Source of the DNA: JAGPHI01 sp036641735
GTDB lineage: Bacteria; Bacillota; Clostridia; Oscillospirales; Ruminococcaceae
Assembly: GCA_036641735.1 (NCBI GenBank)
Contig: JAVWEG010000079.1
Location: 1 to 8,263, forward strand
Reading direction: 5' to 3'
Length of the DNA stretch: 8,263 bases
In this document: in pieces, positions 1 through 6,605 of the stretch
Layout of the letters: every line of letters starts with the position of its first letter
How positions within the stretch are numbered: position 1 is the stretch's first letter
Notes under the pieces: generated by a model
Told to the model about the DNA's origin: nothing
Databases searched by the model: none
What the model saw: the letters and a program-made list of their open reading frames with translations, nothing else
Position numbers and translations under genes: made by a program

Positions 1-109
1 ATTCCAATAAAGCTTTGGCTTCTTCTTTGGTAATGCGCTGCACAGGTATGCCGCCTAGCCCCAGTGCTGAAACTTTAAGCCCTGTTTTTCCAAGAATTTT
101 GTACTGCAT
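1..109 (-). CDS. Aldo/keto reductase, N-terminal fragment (runs off the left edge)
   Basis: Read on the minus strand from ATG at 109, 36 codons are visible, beginning MQYKILGKTGLKVSALGLGG and continuing with IPVQR. The LGKTGLKVS-x-LGLGG pattern is the first beta hairpin and first barrel strand of the aldo/keto reductase (TIM barrel, NADPH-dependent) family. The 'GGIPVQR' continuation resembles the clostridial subgroup whose members often carry a C-terminal 4Fe-4S ferredoxin-like region, but that end lies outside the window. An AGGAG ribosome binding site lies 8 bases upstream of the start (118-122). The catalytic Asp/Tyr/Lys/His residues are not in the visible part, so substrate and activity cannot be judged. 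The gene is divergent from the PAP2 phosphatase gene. Confidence 0.85.
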   Translation of the reverse strand, partial: MQYKILGKTGLKVSALGLGGIPVQRITKEEAKALLE

Positions 110-188
110 ACTATCTACTCCTTTTATATTATGCCGTATGGCAATTTGTACTAAAATATGCTACAATATGTGATATTGGAGGAATGAT
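110..188. promoter_or_regulatory. Divergent intergenic region with a candidate extended -10 promoter for the PAP2 gene
   Basis: This AT-rich gap separates two divergently read genes. On the plus strand, TG-C-TACAAT at 159-167 fits an extended -10 element. No good -35 lies at 16-18 bases (the nearest is TGGCAA at 139-144), which an extended -10 promoter can tolerate. The predicted transcript would start near 174, and a GGAGG ribosome binding site lies at 178-182, 6 bases before the ATG at 189. For the minus-strand gene I see AGGAG at 118-122, but only weak -10-like AT stretches around 124-135. No operator-like palindrome stands out. Confidence 0.4.
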
Positions 189-1028
189 ATGAAAAATTTT
201 GTTAAAAAATATGGTGTGGGCATTTTTGCATTCATAGTATTAATGATTATAGGCTTGTTTGTGGATTTACCGCTGACAAATGCGCTGTATCACCCACAGT
301 TTATGCCGTCTGTGCTAATGGAATGTTTTGGTACGCTCCCATTGTATCTCCCGTTTTTACTGTTTTTCAGCCTTGCGGCAAGCGACAATAAAATAAAAAG
401 CAAGCTGCGCATCATCGCTACGGGCTTTGGGCTTTGTGCATCGGCAGCAGTAGTGTTTGTAGGCGTGTCGGGGCTTATCAAGCGCAAATATATTCCTGAT
501 ATGTCGGTGGGATATGTGGCAGGCGCGGCTGTTTTTATTATGTGTGTAACAATAATGTTTTTGTTTCGCTGTAAAGATAATACAAAGCCGAAGCTATACT
601 TTTTGTTTGGAGTAGGGTGCGTATATTCGGTACTGGGTACGGTTATTATCAATATATTAAAGCTGATATGGAAGCGTACTCGTTACGATGATATGCTCGC
701 ACTCGGCAATTTTGATAAATTCACCTCGTGGCTACAGCCATTTGGAAATGGCGGCAGTAGCTTCCCGTCGGGCCATACAGCGGCTGCAAGTATTATATTT
801 GTACTTATTGTAGGCTGCTCGCTGTTTGCCAAATGGCAAGGGAAAGAAAAGCTTGTATGGACATTATGCGGCTTATTTGTAGCATTTATGGCTATAAACA
901 GGCTGATTATCGGCAGACATTTTTTCAGCGACACAGTTGCCGCAGCATTTGTATCCTTAGTGGTACTGGAAATAATTATTAATAGCAAAACTTATAAGCT
1001 GCTATTAAAAAGAGTAAATGCGCTATAG
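189..1028 (+). CDS. PAP2-family membrane phosphatase
   Basis: This 279-residue integral membrane protein carries the three-part PAP2 (type 2 phosphatidic acid phosphatase) active site. Motif 1 is K158-x6-R165, with Tyr rather than the usual Pro after the Arg. Motif 2 is P193-S-G-H196. Motif 3 is R238-x5-H244-x3-D248, with His244 the expected nucleophile and His196 the expected acid/base. Hydrophobic segments lie near residues 10-27, 48-64, 74-97, 107-127, 136-160, 198-214, 222-237 and 249-267, so the active site should sit at the membrane face as in lipid phosphatases. Family members dephosphorylate phosphatidic acid, phosphatidylglycerol phosphate or undecaprenyl pyrophosphate, and sequence alone does not choose among them. 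The N-terminal half is longer than in minimal PAP2 proteins. The ATG at 189 is supported by GGAGG at 178-182. The 3' end overlaps the convergent next gene by 6 bases. Confidence 0.9.
   Translation: MKNFVKKYGVGIFAFIVLMIIGLFVDLPLTNALYHPQFMPSVLMECFGTLPLYLPFLLFFSLAASDNKIKSKLRIIATGFGLCASAAVVFVGVSGLIKRKYIPDMSVGYVAGAAVFIMCVTIMFLFRCKDNTKPKLYFLFGVGCVYSVLGTVIINILKLIWKRTRYDDMLALGNFDKFTSWLQPFGNGGSSFPSGHTAAASIIFVLIVGCSLFAKWQGKEKLVWTLCGLFVAFMAINRLIIGRHFFSDTVAAAFVSLVVLEIIINSKTYKLLLKRVNAL
1023..1028. other. Shared palindromic stop: CTATAG terminates two convergent genes
   Basis: The hexamer CTATAG reads TAG on both strands. The plus-strand TAG (1026-1028) ends the PAP2 gene, and the minus-strand TAG (complement of 1023-1025) ends the small membrane protein gene. 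The two genes therefore overlap tail to tail by 6 bases, and no intergenic terminator hairpin is possible between them. Confidence 0.9.
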
Positions 1029-1517
1029 CTCTTTTGTTTGCACAGAAAAATAATATAGCACGCTTCCGCGCATATGCCAGCTTGCCTCCACCTTGTACGT
1101 GTATACATTGGGTACAGTGGGGGTGAGTATTTCTCCGCTCTTTTCACTCGTTATCTCTATAAAATCCTGCGAGCCGCGCCCCTCGGAACGAGATATTTTA
1201 AGCTCGTCCGGAGTTTTGGAAAAGGAAACAGTTACAGGCACCTGCGGCAGCACATCCACAGCGTGCAATGGCAAATCATCTACATTTAGCGTAGGCCCTT
1301 TTTCTTTTGTGGTAAGAAAATTCCATTCAAATCCTGCGCGTAGCACAGCATCGTCACTGAGAGGAGCGCCATTATAGCTTACGGTTATGCGCGGTAAAGC
1401 GCTTTCGGGATCTTTAGTATCCAAATTTTCTTTAATTACAAGAGTAATACCGGCAGCTATGCCTATCAGCACAGCACCGAGCAGTATTTTTTTTATGATT
1501 GTAGTGTGCAGTGTCAT
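1023..1517 (-). CDS. Small membrane-anchored extracytoplasmic protein, unknown function
   Basis: This 164-residue protein has a short basic cytoplasmic N-terminus (KK at 9-10), one hydrophobic helix (about residues 11-28, ILLGAVLIGIAAGITLVI) and a polar remainder that should lie outside the membrane. There is no lipobox Cys and no clear signal peptidase site, so it is probably an uncleaved anchor. The outer part alternates short beta-type stretches (ITVSYN, VTVSF, IEITSE) and ends YTYKVEASWHMRGSVLYYFSV. This looks like an all-beta sandwich, but I do not recognise a named family. I chose the ATG at 1517 over one 15 bases upstream because the GGAGGA ribosome binding site (1523-1528) lies 5 bases before it, and an upstream start would place that site inside the gene. 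The reading is reinforced by the shared stop with the PAP2 gene. Confidence 0.7.
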   Translation of the reverse strand: MTLHTTIIKKILLGAVLIGIAAGITLVIKENLDTKDPESALPRITVSYNGAPLSDDAVLRAGFEWNFLTTKEKGPTLNVDDLPLHAVDVLPQVPVTVSFSKTPDELKISRSEGRGSQDFIEITSEKSGEILTPTVPNVYTYKVEASWHMRGSVLYYFSVQTKEL

Positions 1518-1637
1518 ATTTATCCTCCGCAATTGAGATTTTGTATTTATTATAAACCATTATTGTTTAAAAAGCTACTATATGCACATATGGCTTCACT
1601 GTTTTTCATAAAATATTGTGAAGGGCAGGTGCTTACA
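1518..1637. promoter_or_regulatory. Divergent intergenic region; -10 TATAAT for the minus-strand gene
   Basis: On the minus strand a perfect TATAAT lies at 1554-1549, placing a transcript start near 1542, about 25 bases from the ATG at 1517 and with GGAGGA (1523-1528) in between. No good -35 is visible at 16-18 bases. For the plus-strand gene at 1638 I see only weak candidates (TTGTTT at 1563-1568; TAAAAT at 1609-1614) that do not pair at a proper distance. No terminator hairpin is present here. Confidence 0.4.
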
Positions 1638-2282
1638 ATGACAAATATGAGTGTTTATTGCATAAATGCACATACAGCGGCACAAATATACGCACAGGGT
1701 ACACGAGATTACTCGTTTGCAAGCGAAGCGTGCTTAGAGCAAATATCACAAAAAGGCAAATTGCTTGCCTATGGTGACGTGAGCAGTAACAAAATAGCAA
1801 TAGGCGGCATAGCACCGATAAATTTTAATTGTGCGCTTACAAGAGCGGCAAAAAAAACAGGGCTTTGCGGCAAAAATACTGTTTTAATATTGCCGATACT
1901 TGAAAAATGCGAATGTGAAATTGCGCCGCTTTTAGACAAATGCTTGAGCTTAATTGAGGAAACAATGGGCGATGCAATGGCATTAGTGCCGATAATCAGC
2001 GGCGAAAAACAGCTTTGTGCATATTTTAAAAAAAATATGCGCATCGTGGCAATGCGCCCTTTGCACGCTCTGCGCCCGTACTATATATTGCAATACAAAA
2101 AGGCAGAATACGGTAAATCAATAATAATATCAAAAACAAATACTTACACAATATCGCGTTTATTAGAAAGCGGATATATTGTAGTAGATATGCAAAATGA
2201 CGGAATGATATTAAAAAGGGGATTTGATTATAATGAAAATAGTGATTTTGGAAAGTTACGCTATAGCGGAGAACGACCTTGA
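1638..2282 (+). CDS. Unrecognised cytoplasmic protein, possibly GNAT-like fold
   Basis: The product is 214 residues with no membrane segment, no signal peptide and many cysteines. I do not recognise a family with confidence. The order of a beta-rich middle (residues about 40-60), a strand plus helix (VLILPILEK then a long helix with LSLIEETMGDAMALVPII), and a later AYFKKNMRIVAMRP segment loosely resembles a GNAT acyltransferase core. However, the acetyl-CoA loop (Q/R-x-x-G-x-G/A) is not seen, so no activity should be assigned. Start choice: ATG at 1638 has AGGTG at 1627-1631, 6 bases upstream. ATG at 1590 has no ribosome binding site, and ATG at 1647 is a possible alternative. The last 50 bases overlap the next gene in another frame, which is longer than usual. 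A one-base change in the A5G4 run at 2213-2221 would move the stop to TGA at 2225-2227. Confidence 0.6.
   Translation: MTNMSVYCINAHTAAQIYAQGTRDYSFASEACLEQISQKGKLLAYGDVSSNKIAIGGIAPINFNCALTRAAKKTGLCGKNTVLILPILEKCECEIAPLLDKCLSLIEETMGDAMALVPIISGEKQLCAYFKKNMRIVAMRPLHALRPYYILQYKKAEYGKSIIISKTNTYTISRLLESGYIVVDMQNDGMILKRGFDYNENSDFGKLRYSGERP
2213..2221 (+). promoter_or_regulatory. Ribosome binding site (AAGGGG) deciding the dehydrogenase start
   Basis: The run AAAAAGGGG at 2213-2221 is the only Shine-Dalgarno-like sequence near the dehydrogenase start. It lies 11 bases before ATG at 2233 but only 2 bases before the in-frame TTG at 2224, so ATG 2233 is preferred. It sits inside the upstream gene, which would couple translation of the pair. 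The homopolymer runs are also a natural place for a frame change. Confidence 0.5.
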
Positions 2283-3180
2283 TTGGGGACGTTTAAAATC
2301 GCTTGCAGATGAAGTGATACAATATCCCCGAACGGAGCATAAGGATATTGTACAGCGCTTGCAAGGGGCGCAGATAGCTGTGTGCAACAAATGCAATATA
2401 GATGAAGAAATACTTGAGCAATTGCCTTTGCTGCGATTTGTGGCGCTCACTGCCACAGGCACAGATAGCCTAGATATCGCCGCTTGCCGCAAACACAATG
2501 TGGCAGTAGCCAATGTGCCGTCATATTCCACTTATTCTGTGGCACAGCTTACGCTCGCATTGCTTTTAGAAATATGTCAATGCCCGTCGCGGCACGAAAA
2601 AGCTATGCGCGCGGGATATTGGCAGCTTAATGTACCGAGTGAATATAATATTACTTCGCAAATAGAGCTGCAAGGCAAAACATTTGGCATAATAGGTTAC
2701 GGAGATATCGGCAAACGTATGGCATTACTTTGTGAAGCACTGGGTATGAATATACTGATAAACACACGTACAGCGCCTAAAAATGATAAAAGATTTGTAA
2801 CGCAGGATGAGCTTTTCAACAAAAGTGATGTGATTAGCTTGCACTGTCCGCTTACAGATGCCACGCGCAATATCATTAATGAACATTCGCTGAATAAAAT
2901 GAAAAGCACTGCAATATTGCTAAATTCGGCGCGCGGCGCGCTTGTGGACGAGCAGGCGGTGGCAAATGCGCTTGAAAAAGGCAAGCTTGCAGCTTATGGG
3001 GCAGACGCATATAAAAAAGAGCCGATACTTGCAAATAATCCGCTGCTTACAGCGCCAAACGCTTTTCTTACACCGCATATAGGCTGGGCAACACAAGAGG
3101 CATTAAAACGTCTTTACGAGACGGTAGAAGATAATATAGAAGCATATTTAAAGGGCGAAAAAAAGAACATTGTAAATTAA
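2233..3180 (+). CDS. D-2-hydroxyacid dehydrogenase (glycerate/hydroxypyruvate type)
   Basis: This 315-residue cytosolic NAD(P)-dependent oxidoreductase should interconvert a 2-ketoacid and its D-2-hydroxyacid. The outer catalytic domain comprises about residues 1-98 and 285-315, and a Rossmann domain lies between them. Visible signatures are the dinucleotide loop G155-x-G157-x2-G160, the substrate-binding stretch NSARGALVD (231-239) with catalytic Arg234, Glu263 (KKEP), and the acid/base His282 in TPHIGWAT. The HIGWAT form is typical of the glycerate dehydrogenase/hydroxypyruvate reductase branch, so that is the likeliest substrate class; D-lactate or other 2-ketoacids remain possible. At the end of the second Rossmann strand the usual NAD-selecting Asp is replaced by Thr178 followed by Arg179 (NTRT), which hints at NADPH use. 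Length is normal for the family. The start overlaps the preceding gene, and the two are probably cotranscribed. Confidence 0.88.
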   Translation: MKIVILESYAIAENDLDWGRLKSLADEVIQYPRTEHKDIVQRLQGAQIAVCNKCNIDEEILEQLPLLRFVALTATGTDSLDIAACRKHNVAVANVPSYSTYSVAQLTLALLLEICQCPSRHEKAMRAGYWQLNVPSEYNITSQIELQGKTFGIIGYGDIGKRMALLCEALGMNILINTRTAPKNDKRFVTQDELFNKSDVISLHCPLTDATRNIINEHSLNKMKSTAILLNSARGALVDEQAVANALEKGKLAAYGADAYKKEPILANNPLLTAPNAFLTPHIGWATQEALKRLYETVEDNIEAYLKGEKKNIVN

Positions 3181-3279
3181 AACAGTCAAAGTTTAAATTT
3201 GCTCTTGAAAAATGTAATAAATAAGAGTATATTGAAGTTTCAAAATAAAATAGACAATTAAAAGAAAGGTCGATGACTT
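3181..3279 (+). promoter_or_regulatory. Sigma-A promoter of the A/V-type ATPase operon
   Basis: TTGAAA (3205-3210), a 17-base spacer and TATATT (3228-3233) form a good vegetative promoter, with a predicted start near 3240. The leader of about 40 bases carries AAAGG (3265-3269), 10 bases before the ATG at 3280. Short inverted arms CTCTT (3202-3206) and AAGAG (3223-3227) flank the spacer, but they are only 5 bases long. I see no terminator hairpin after the dehydrogenase stop, so readthrough from upstream is possible. Confidence 0.65.
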
Positions 3280-3591
3280 ATGCCTCAAAATATAGAGCTT
3301 GTAATAGCGGCAGACCGCAGAGCAGGCAAGATAGTAGATGCAGCACGTATAGAGCGCACAGAGCTTTTGAAAGCCGCAAAGGCAGAGCAACAGGCTGCTC
3401 TTGATGAAGGTGCCAAAAAGCTTGCCGACCTAAAAACAAGCCTAAACTATGAAAACGACAGCTATCAAAAATCTTGCAAAGCGAAAAGCGATGTAGATTT
3501 TGCCAATAAAAAGATAGCAATTGATGAAGTGTTTAATACAAATAAAGACAAGTGGCTTTGCGATATGGTTGCGAATATCACAAAAATATAG
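3280..3591 (+). CDS. A/V-type ATPase peripheral stalk protein, subunit G/H-like
   Basis: This 103-residue soluble protein is almost wholly helical and charged. From about residue 5 to 80 it shows the Ala/Glu/Lys-rich pattern (ADRRAGKIVDAARIER, ELLKAAKAEQQAAL, EGAKKLADLK) of the long right-handed coiled coil formed by subunit H/G (AhaH in archaea, NtpF in Enterococcus). It should pair with subunit E as the peripheral stalk that holds the catalytic head against subunit I. Length matches the family (about 100-110). Position supports the call: it is the first gene of the ATPase operon, just after the promoter, the place H/G occupies in many archaeal and bacterial operons. Similarity between such coiled coils is low, so context carries most of the weight. 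Confidence 0.7.
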   Translation: MPQNIELVIAADRRAGKIVDAARIERTELLKAAKAEQQAALDEGAKKLADLKTSLNYENDSYQKSCKAKSDVDFANKKIAIDEVFNTNKDKWLCDMVANITKI

Positions 3592-3612
3592 CAAATGCAA
3601 TATTGTTTTGAT

Positions 3613-3618
3613 GGGGGG
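3613..3618 (+). promoter_or_regulatory. G-rich ribosome binding site for a TTG-started subunit C
   Basis: The GGGGGG run at 3613-3618 is the only Shine-Dalgarno-like sequence before subunit C. It can pair with CCUCC in 16S rRNA with one G:U pair. It lies 2-3 bases before TTG 3621 and 8 bases before TTG 3627; the second spacing is the more usual. No ATG is in frame until 3675, inside the conserved N-terminus, and the in-frame stop TGA at 3609-3611 rules out an earlier start. Confidence 0.5.
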
Positions 3619-3620
3619 CA

Positions 3621-4670
3621 TTGAGCTTGCTTGAAAAAGGATCGGCACTTGCCGTAATACCAAAGGCGCGTGCTATGTTTTCACGGCGCCTCACAAAAAG
3701 TGAATATGCAGAGCTTGAGCGTCGGCGCACTGTGCCGGAGCTTGCGCTCTTTCTTAAAAATCACCCGTATTTTAAAGATAGCTTAAAGGCAATGCCTACG
3801 CAAAACTTACATCGCGCGCAGCTGGAAAATTTGCTTACGCAGGATATGCTTATTAAGTATCAAAGCTTATTGCATTACGATTATGTAAAAACAAGCTTTG
3901 CACGGTTTTTTGCGATGGAGGTAGAAACACAGCAGATTATCACTGCGCTGCGGTTTCTTGCAATGGGACACGAAGATGAATTTATAGCGGAAATGCCTAT
4001 GTTTTTACAGCCGTATATCGAAGTAAACCTTATGAGCTTAGCACGCGCGTCAAGCTTTAAGGAGCTGCTGCGCGCACTTACAGGCACACCGTATTATAAA
4101 GTATTGGAGCCGATATTTAAAAACGATCCAAAGCTTGAAAACTTACAGCTTATGGAATGTGCAATGCTTACACATTATTACAGCAGTGTGCTGGAGCTTG
4201 CCGACAAAAACTTTAAAGGCAGTGAGCTGCGAGATGTAAAAGAGCTTTTCCTTGAGGAAGCGGAATTGTACAATATTAATATGCTGTTCAGAATAAAAAC
4301 GTTTTTCCCCGATGCGTATGACCACGAGCAGCTAAAGGCTATGCTTTTGCCGATATACTATAAAGTGTCGCACAAAAAGATGGAAATGCTTACAGGGGCA
4401 AGAAATACAGAAGAAATTACCGCTATGCTTATACAAATGAAGCGTAATAAAATTCACGAGGTGCAAGAACGCGGCAATGTATCTCACCAAGAGGATGCGC
4501 CTCTTTACTCACGAGCCATTACATTATTGCATTTTACATCATCGCCTGCCGCGGCGTTAGCGGCATTTATGTGCTTTGCAAAGCTTGAGCGCAGTAATAT
4601 TATTAACTGTCTTGAAGGGGTGCGTTACGGTCTTGCACCCGAAGAGATAGAAAAGCTGATACTTTATTAA
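3621..4670 (+). CDS. ntpC: A/V-type ATPase subunit C (central rotor socket, d-type)
   Basis: This 349-residue soluble, nearly all-helical protein matches the length of the V/A-ATPase subunit C family (NtpC; related to eukaryotic subunit d). That family is a funnel of three similar helical domains sitting on the K ring as the socket for the D-F axle. Visible family traits are an N-terminal IPKARAMFSRRLTKSEYAEL segment (a short basic helix with KARAM and RRL followed by the first helical repeat), the pattern 'LA-MGHEDE', repeated acidic/aromatic helices, and a C-terminal NIINCLEGVRYGLAPEEIEKLI stretch that resembles the family's closing 'LR-I-GK-GL-PEEI' motif. No transmembrane helix is present. 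The start is a TTG (3621; 3627 is an alternative with better ribosome binding site spacing). Its place between the H-like gene and subunit I differs from the common I-K-E-C-F order. Confidence 0.82.
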   Translation: MSLLEKGSALAVIPKARAMFSRRLTKSEYAELERRRTVPELALFLKNHPYFKDSLKAMPTQNLHRAQLENLLTQDMLIKYQSLLHYDYVKTSFARFFAMEVETQQIITALRFLAMGHEDEFIAEMPMFLQPYIEVNLMSLARASSFKELLRALTGTPYYKVLEPIFKNDPKLENLQLMECAMLTHYYSSVLELADKNFKGSELRDVKELFLEEAELYNINMLFRIKTFFPDAYDHEQLKAMLLPIYYKVSHKKMEMLTGARNTEEITAMLIQMKRNKIHEVQERGNVSHQEDAPLYSRAITLLHFTSSPAAALAAFMCFAKLERSNIINCLEGVRYGLAPEEIEKLILY

Positions 4671-4694
4671 AAGCAACTCAAAGGAAGTGTTACA

Positions 4695-6605
4695 ATGGGC
4701 ATTGCCAAAATGAAATACATCAATGTTTACGGCCCCGAAAAGCAGCTCAATAATACCTTGCGAGAACTGGCGCTTGCAGAGTGTTTTCATCCGGACGAAT
4801 CGGGAGCCGAAGAATACAGAGTAAGCGTGGCAAACAATAATTACGAGCCGCTGCTCGTAAAAGCAAGGGGACTTTTAGAGGATCTCGGTGAGCCTGTAAA
4901 TGTGCTGACAAAGGCGCGAAGCGAATATCACACAAAAGCGGTGGAGGAATATCTTGAAAAATTTGCCGCGGAAATAGCAAGGCGCGGTGCGCGCAAAGCG
5001 GATATCACATCGCAGCTTAGCCTTTATTCTCAGGCGAGAGTGCAGCTATATCACCTTACAGGGCTTACTTCAAGCATAGACGATTTATTTTCGTGTACTT
5101 ACCTCAAGGTGCGCTTTGGCAGAATGCCAAAAGACAGCTACAAAAAGCTTTCGTATTATGAGGACAAGCATTTTACATTTACTGTATACGATTTTGACGG
5201 AGATTATTACTGGGGCGTATATTTTGCCACCACTGCCGATAATAGCGAGATAGACAATATTTTTTCATCGCTGTATTTTGAACGCATATGGGTGCCGGAC
5301 TTTATACACGGCAAGCCCGAGGATGCTTTAGCGGAAATTACGCGCAAGGAAACCGAGCTTAAAAGTGAGCTTGCAGCATTGCAGCAGCCTGGCGCGATAG
5401 CCACAATAGAAGAAGTAAATACAATTAAAGAGATGTATACTTGGCTTTTTGAGCGCAACCAATTATTTGCGATGAAGCATTGTGCCACACTTTTTAATCA
5501 TACGTTTTATATCGGCGGCTTTGTGCCGCAAGACGATTATGAGCATTTAACATCGTCGCTTGGCAAAATAAGCGGAATTAAATTTTCAGAGCAGCACGAT
5601 AACGAAGAATTGCCAATATCTCCGCCTGTAAAGCTGAAAAATAATCGCTTTGTAAGGCCGTTTGAGATGTATGTTACAATGTACGGCTTGCCATCACAGG
5701 GCGATATCGATCCTACTTGGTTTGTAGCGCTTACATATTCTTTGTTTTTCGGCATAATGTTCGGAGATTTGGGACAAGGCATAGTAGTGGCGCTTGTAGG
5801 ATATATTTTACAAAAATACAAAAAGATGCCGCTTGGCGGAATATTGATGAGAGCAGGATTATTCTCGGGGATTTTCGGCTGTATTTATGGGAGCGTATTT
5901 GGATTTGAACATTTGCTCGATCCTGTATATCACGCTATCGGGCTTGCATCTAAGCCGCTCGAGGTGTTTGAATCCATAAATCTTATACTTATCAGCTCTG
6001 TAGTATTAGGCGCGTTTATAGTACTGTGTGCAATAATATTCGGTGTAGTATCTAAATTTAAAAGAGGCAAAATCGGCGAAGCAATCTTCAGCCCCAATGG
6101 TATATCGGGCTTAGTGTTTTATGTATCCATATTGATTATGGCGGCAGATATGCTTTTACTGCATATAGGCATTGTAAGCACTCCATTTATTATTATCGGC
6201 CTTGTAATACCGTTTATTTGTATGTATATGTGCGAGCCGCTTGAGCGCCTTGTAGACACAGGCAAATGGCATTTGGAAAATGGTATAGGCGATTTACTGA
6301 TGAGCGGATTTTTTGAAATGTTTGATACGCTTTTAAGCTATGTTACCAATACATTATCGTTTTTGCGTATAGGCGGATTTGTATTGTGCCACGCAGGTAT
6401 GATGAGCGTGGTATTTACTCTGGCGGCAATGGCGGGCGCTGCATATTGGCCCGTAGTGGTGATAGGCAATATTTTCGTAATGTGTCTTGAAGGATTGATA
6501 GTAGGCATACAGGCTTTGCGTCTTGAATTTTACGAAATATTCAGCAGATTTTTCGAGGCGGATGCCGTAGCATTTAATCCTTTGCGTTTGCAAGCGCACG
6601 AATAA
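4695..6605 (+). CDS. ntpI: A/V-type ATPase subunit I (membrane stator, a-type)
   Basis: This 636-residue two-part protein is the stator half of the membrane motor. Residues 1 to about 320 form the cytoplasmic arm that binds the E/H peripheral stalks, beginning with MGIAKMKYINVYGP (close to the family's typical opening) and containing helical coiled-coil stretches near 55-110 and 215-265. Residues from about 340 to the end carry roughly eight membrane segments, beginning at the conserved DPTWFV block (339-344) and GDLGQG (357-362). Two essential-type arginines are visible: R558 in NTLSFLRIGG and R609 in QALRLEFYE, corresponding to the paired Arg residues of Vph1-type a subunits that release the ion from the ring carboxylate. 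E599 lies on the same helix as R609. Length is normal (about 620-660). An AAGGAAG ribosome binding site lies 7 bases before ATG 4695. Confidence 0.95.
   Translation: MGIAKMKYINVYGPEKQLNNTLRELALAECFHPDESGAEEYRVSVANNNYEPLLVKARGLLEDLGEPVNVLTKARSEYHTKAVEEYLEKFAAEIARRGARKADITSQLSLYSQARVQLYHLTGLTSSIDDLFSCTYLKVRFGRMPKDSYKKLSYYEDKHFTFTVYDFDGDYYWGVYFATTADNSEIDNIFSSLYFERIWVPDFIHGKPEDALAEITRKETELKSELAALQQPGAIATIEEVNTIKEMYTWLFERNQLFAMKHCATLFNHTFYIGGFVPQDDYEHLTSSLGKISGIKFSEQHDNEELPISPPVKLKNNRFVRPFEMYVTMYGLPSQGDIDPTWFVALTYSLFFGIMFGDLGQGIVVALVGYILQKYKKMPLGGILMRAGLFSGIFGCIYGSVFGFEHLLDPVYHAIGLASKPLEVFESINLILISSVVLGAFIVLCAIIFGVVSKFKRGKIGEAIFSPNGISGLVFYVSILIMAADMLLLHIGIVSTPFIIIGLVIPFICMYMCEPLERLVDTGKWHLENGIGDLLMSGFFEMFDTLLSYVTNTLSFLRIGGFVLCHAGMMSVVFTLAAMAGAAYWPVVVIGNIFVMCLEGLIVGIQALRLEFYEIFSRFFEADAVAFNPLRLQAHE

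Noticed and set aside
1093..1377. Open frames on the plus strand opposite the small membrane protein gene
   Set aside because: They have no ribosome binding site and no recognisable product. The minus-strand reading has a clear GGAGGA site, a membrane anchor and a matching stop overlap.
1506..1637. Upstream extension of the unrecognised gene to ATG 1506 or ATG 1590
   Set aside because: The longest version would overlap the start of the divergent minus-strand gene and its -10 region, and neither start has a ribosome binding site. ATG 1638 has AGGTG at a proper distance.
2926..2945. GC-rich patch GCGCGCGGCGCGC in an AT-rich gene, considered as a protein-binding palindrome
   Set aside because: It encodes the invariant NSARGALVD motif of the dehydrogenase, so Ala, Arg and Gly codons fully explain the composition.
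3181..3204. Possible terminator after the dehydrogenase
   Set aside because: Only weak AT-rich self-complementarity (TTTAAA/AAATTT) is present, with no GC stem followed by a T run.
4557..4980. Minus-strand open frames opposite the subunit C/I junction
   Set aside because: They have no ribosome binding site or family signature and lie opposite clearly identified ATPase genes; they are mirror frames of coding sequence.
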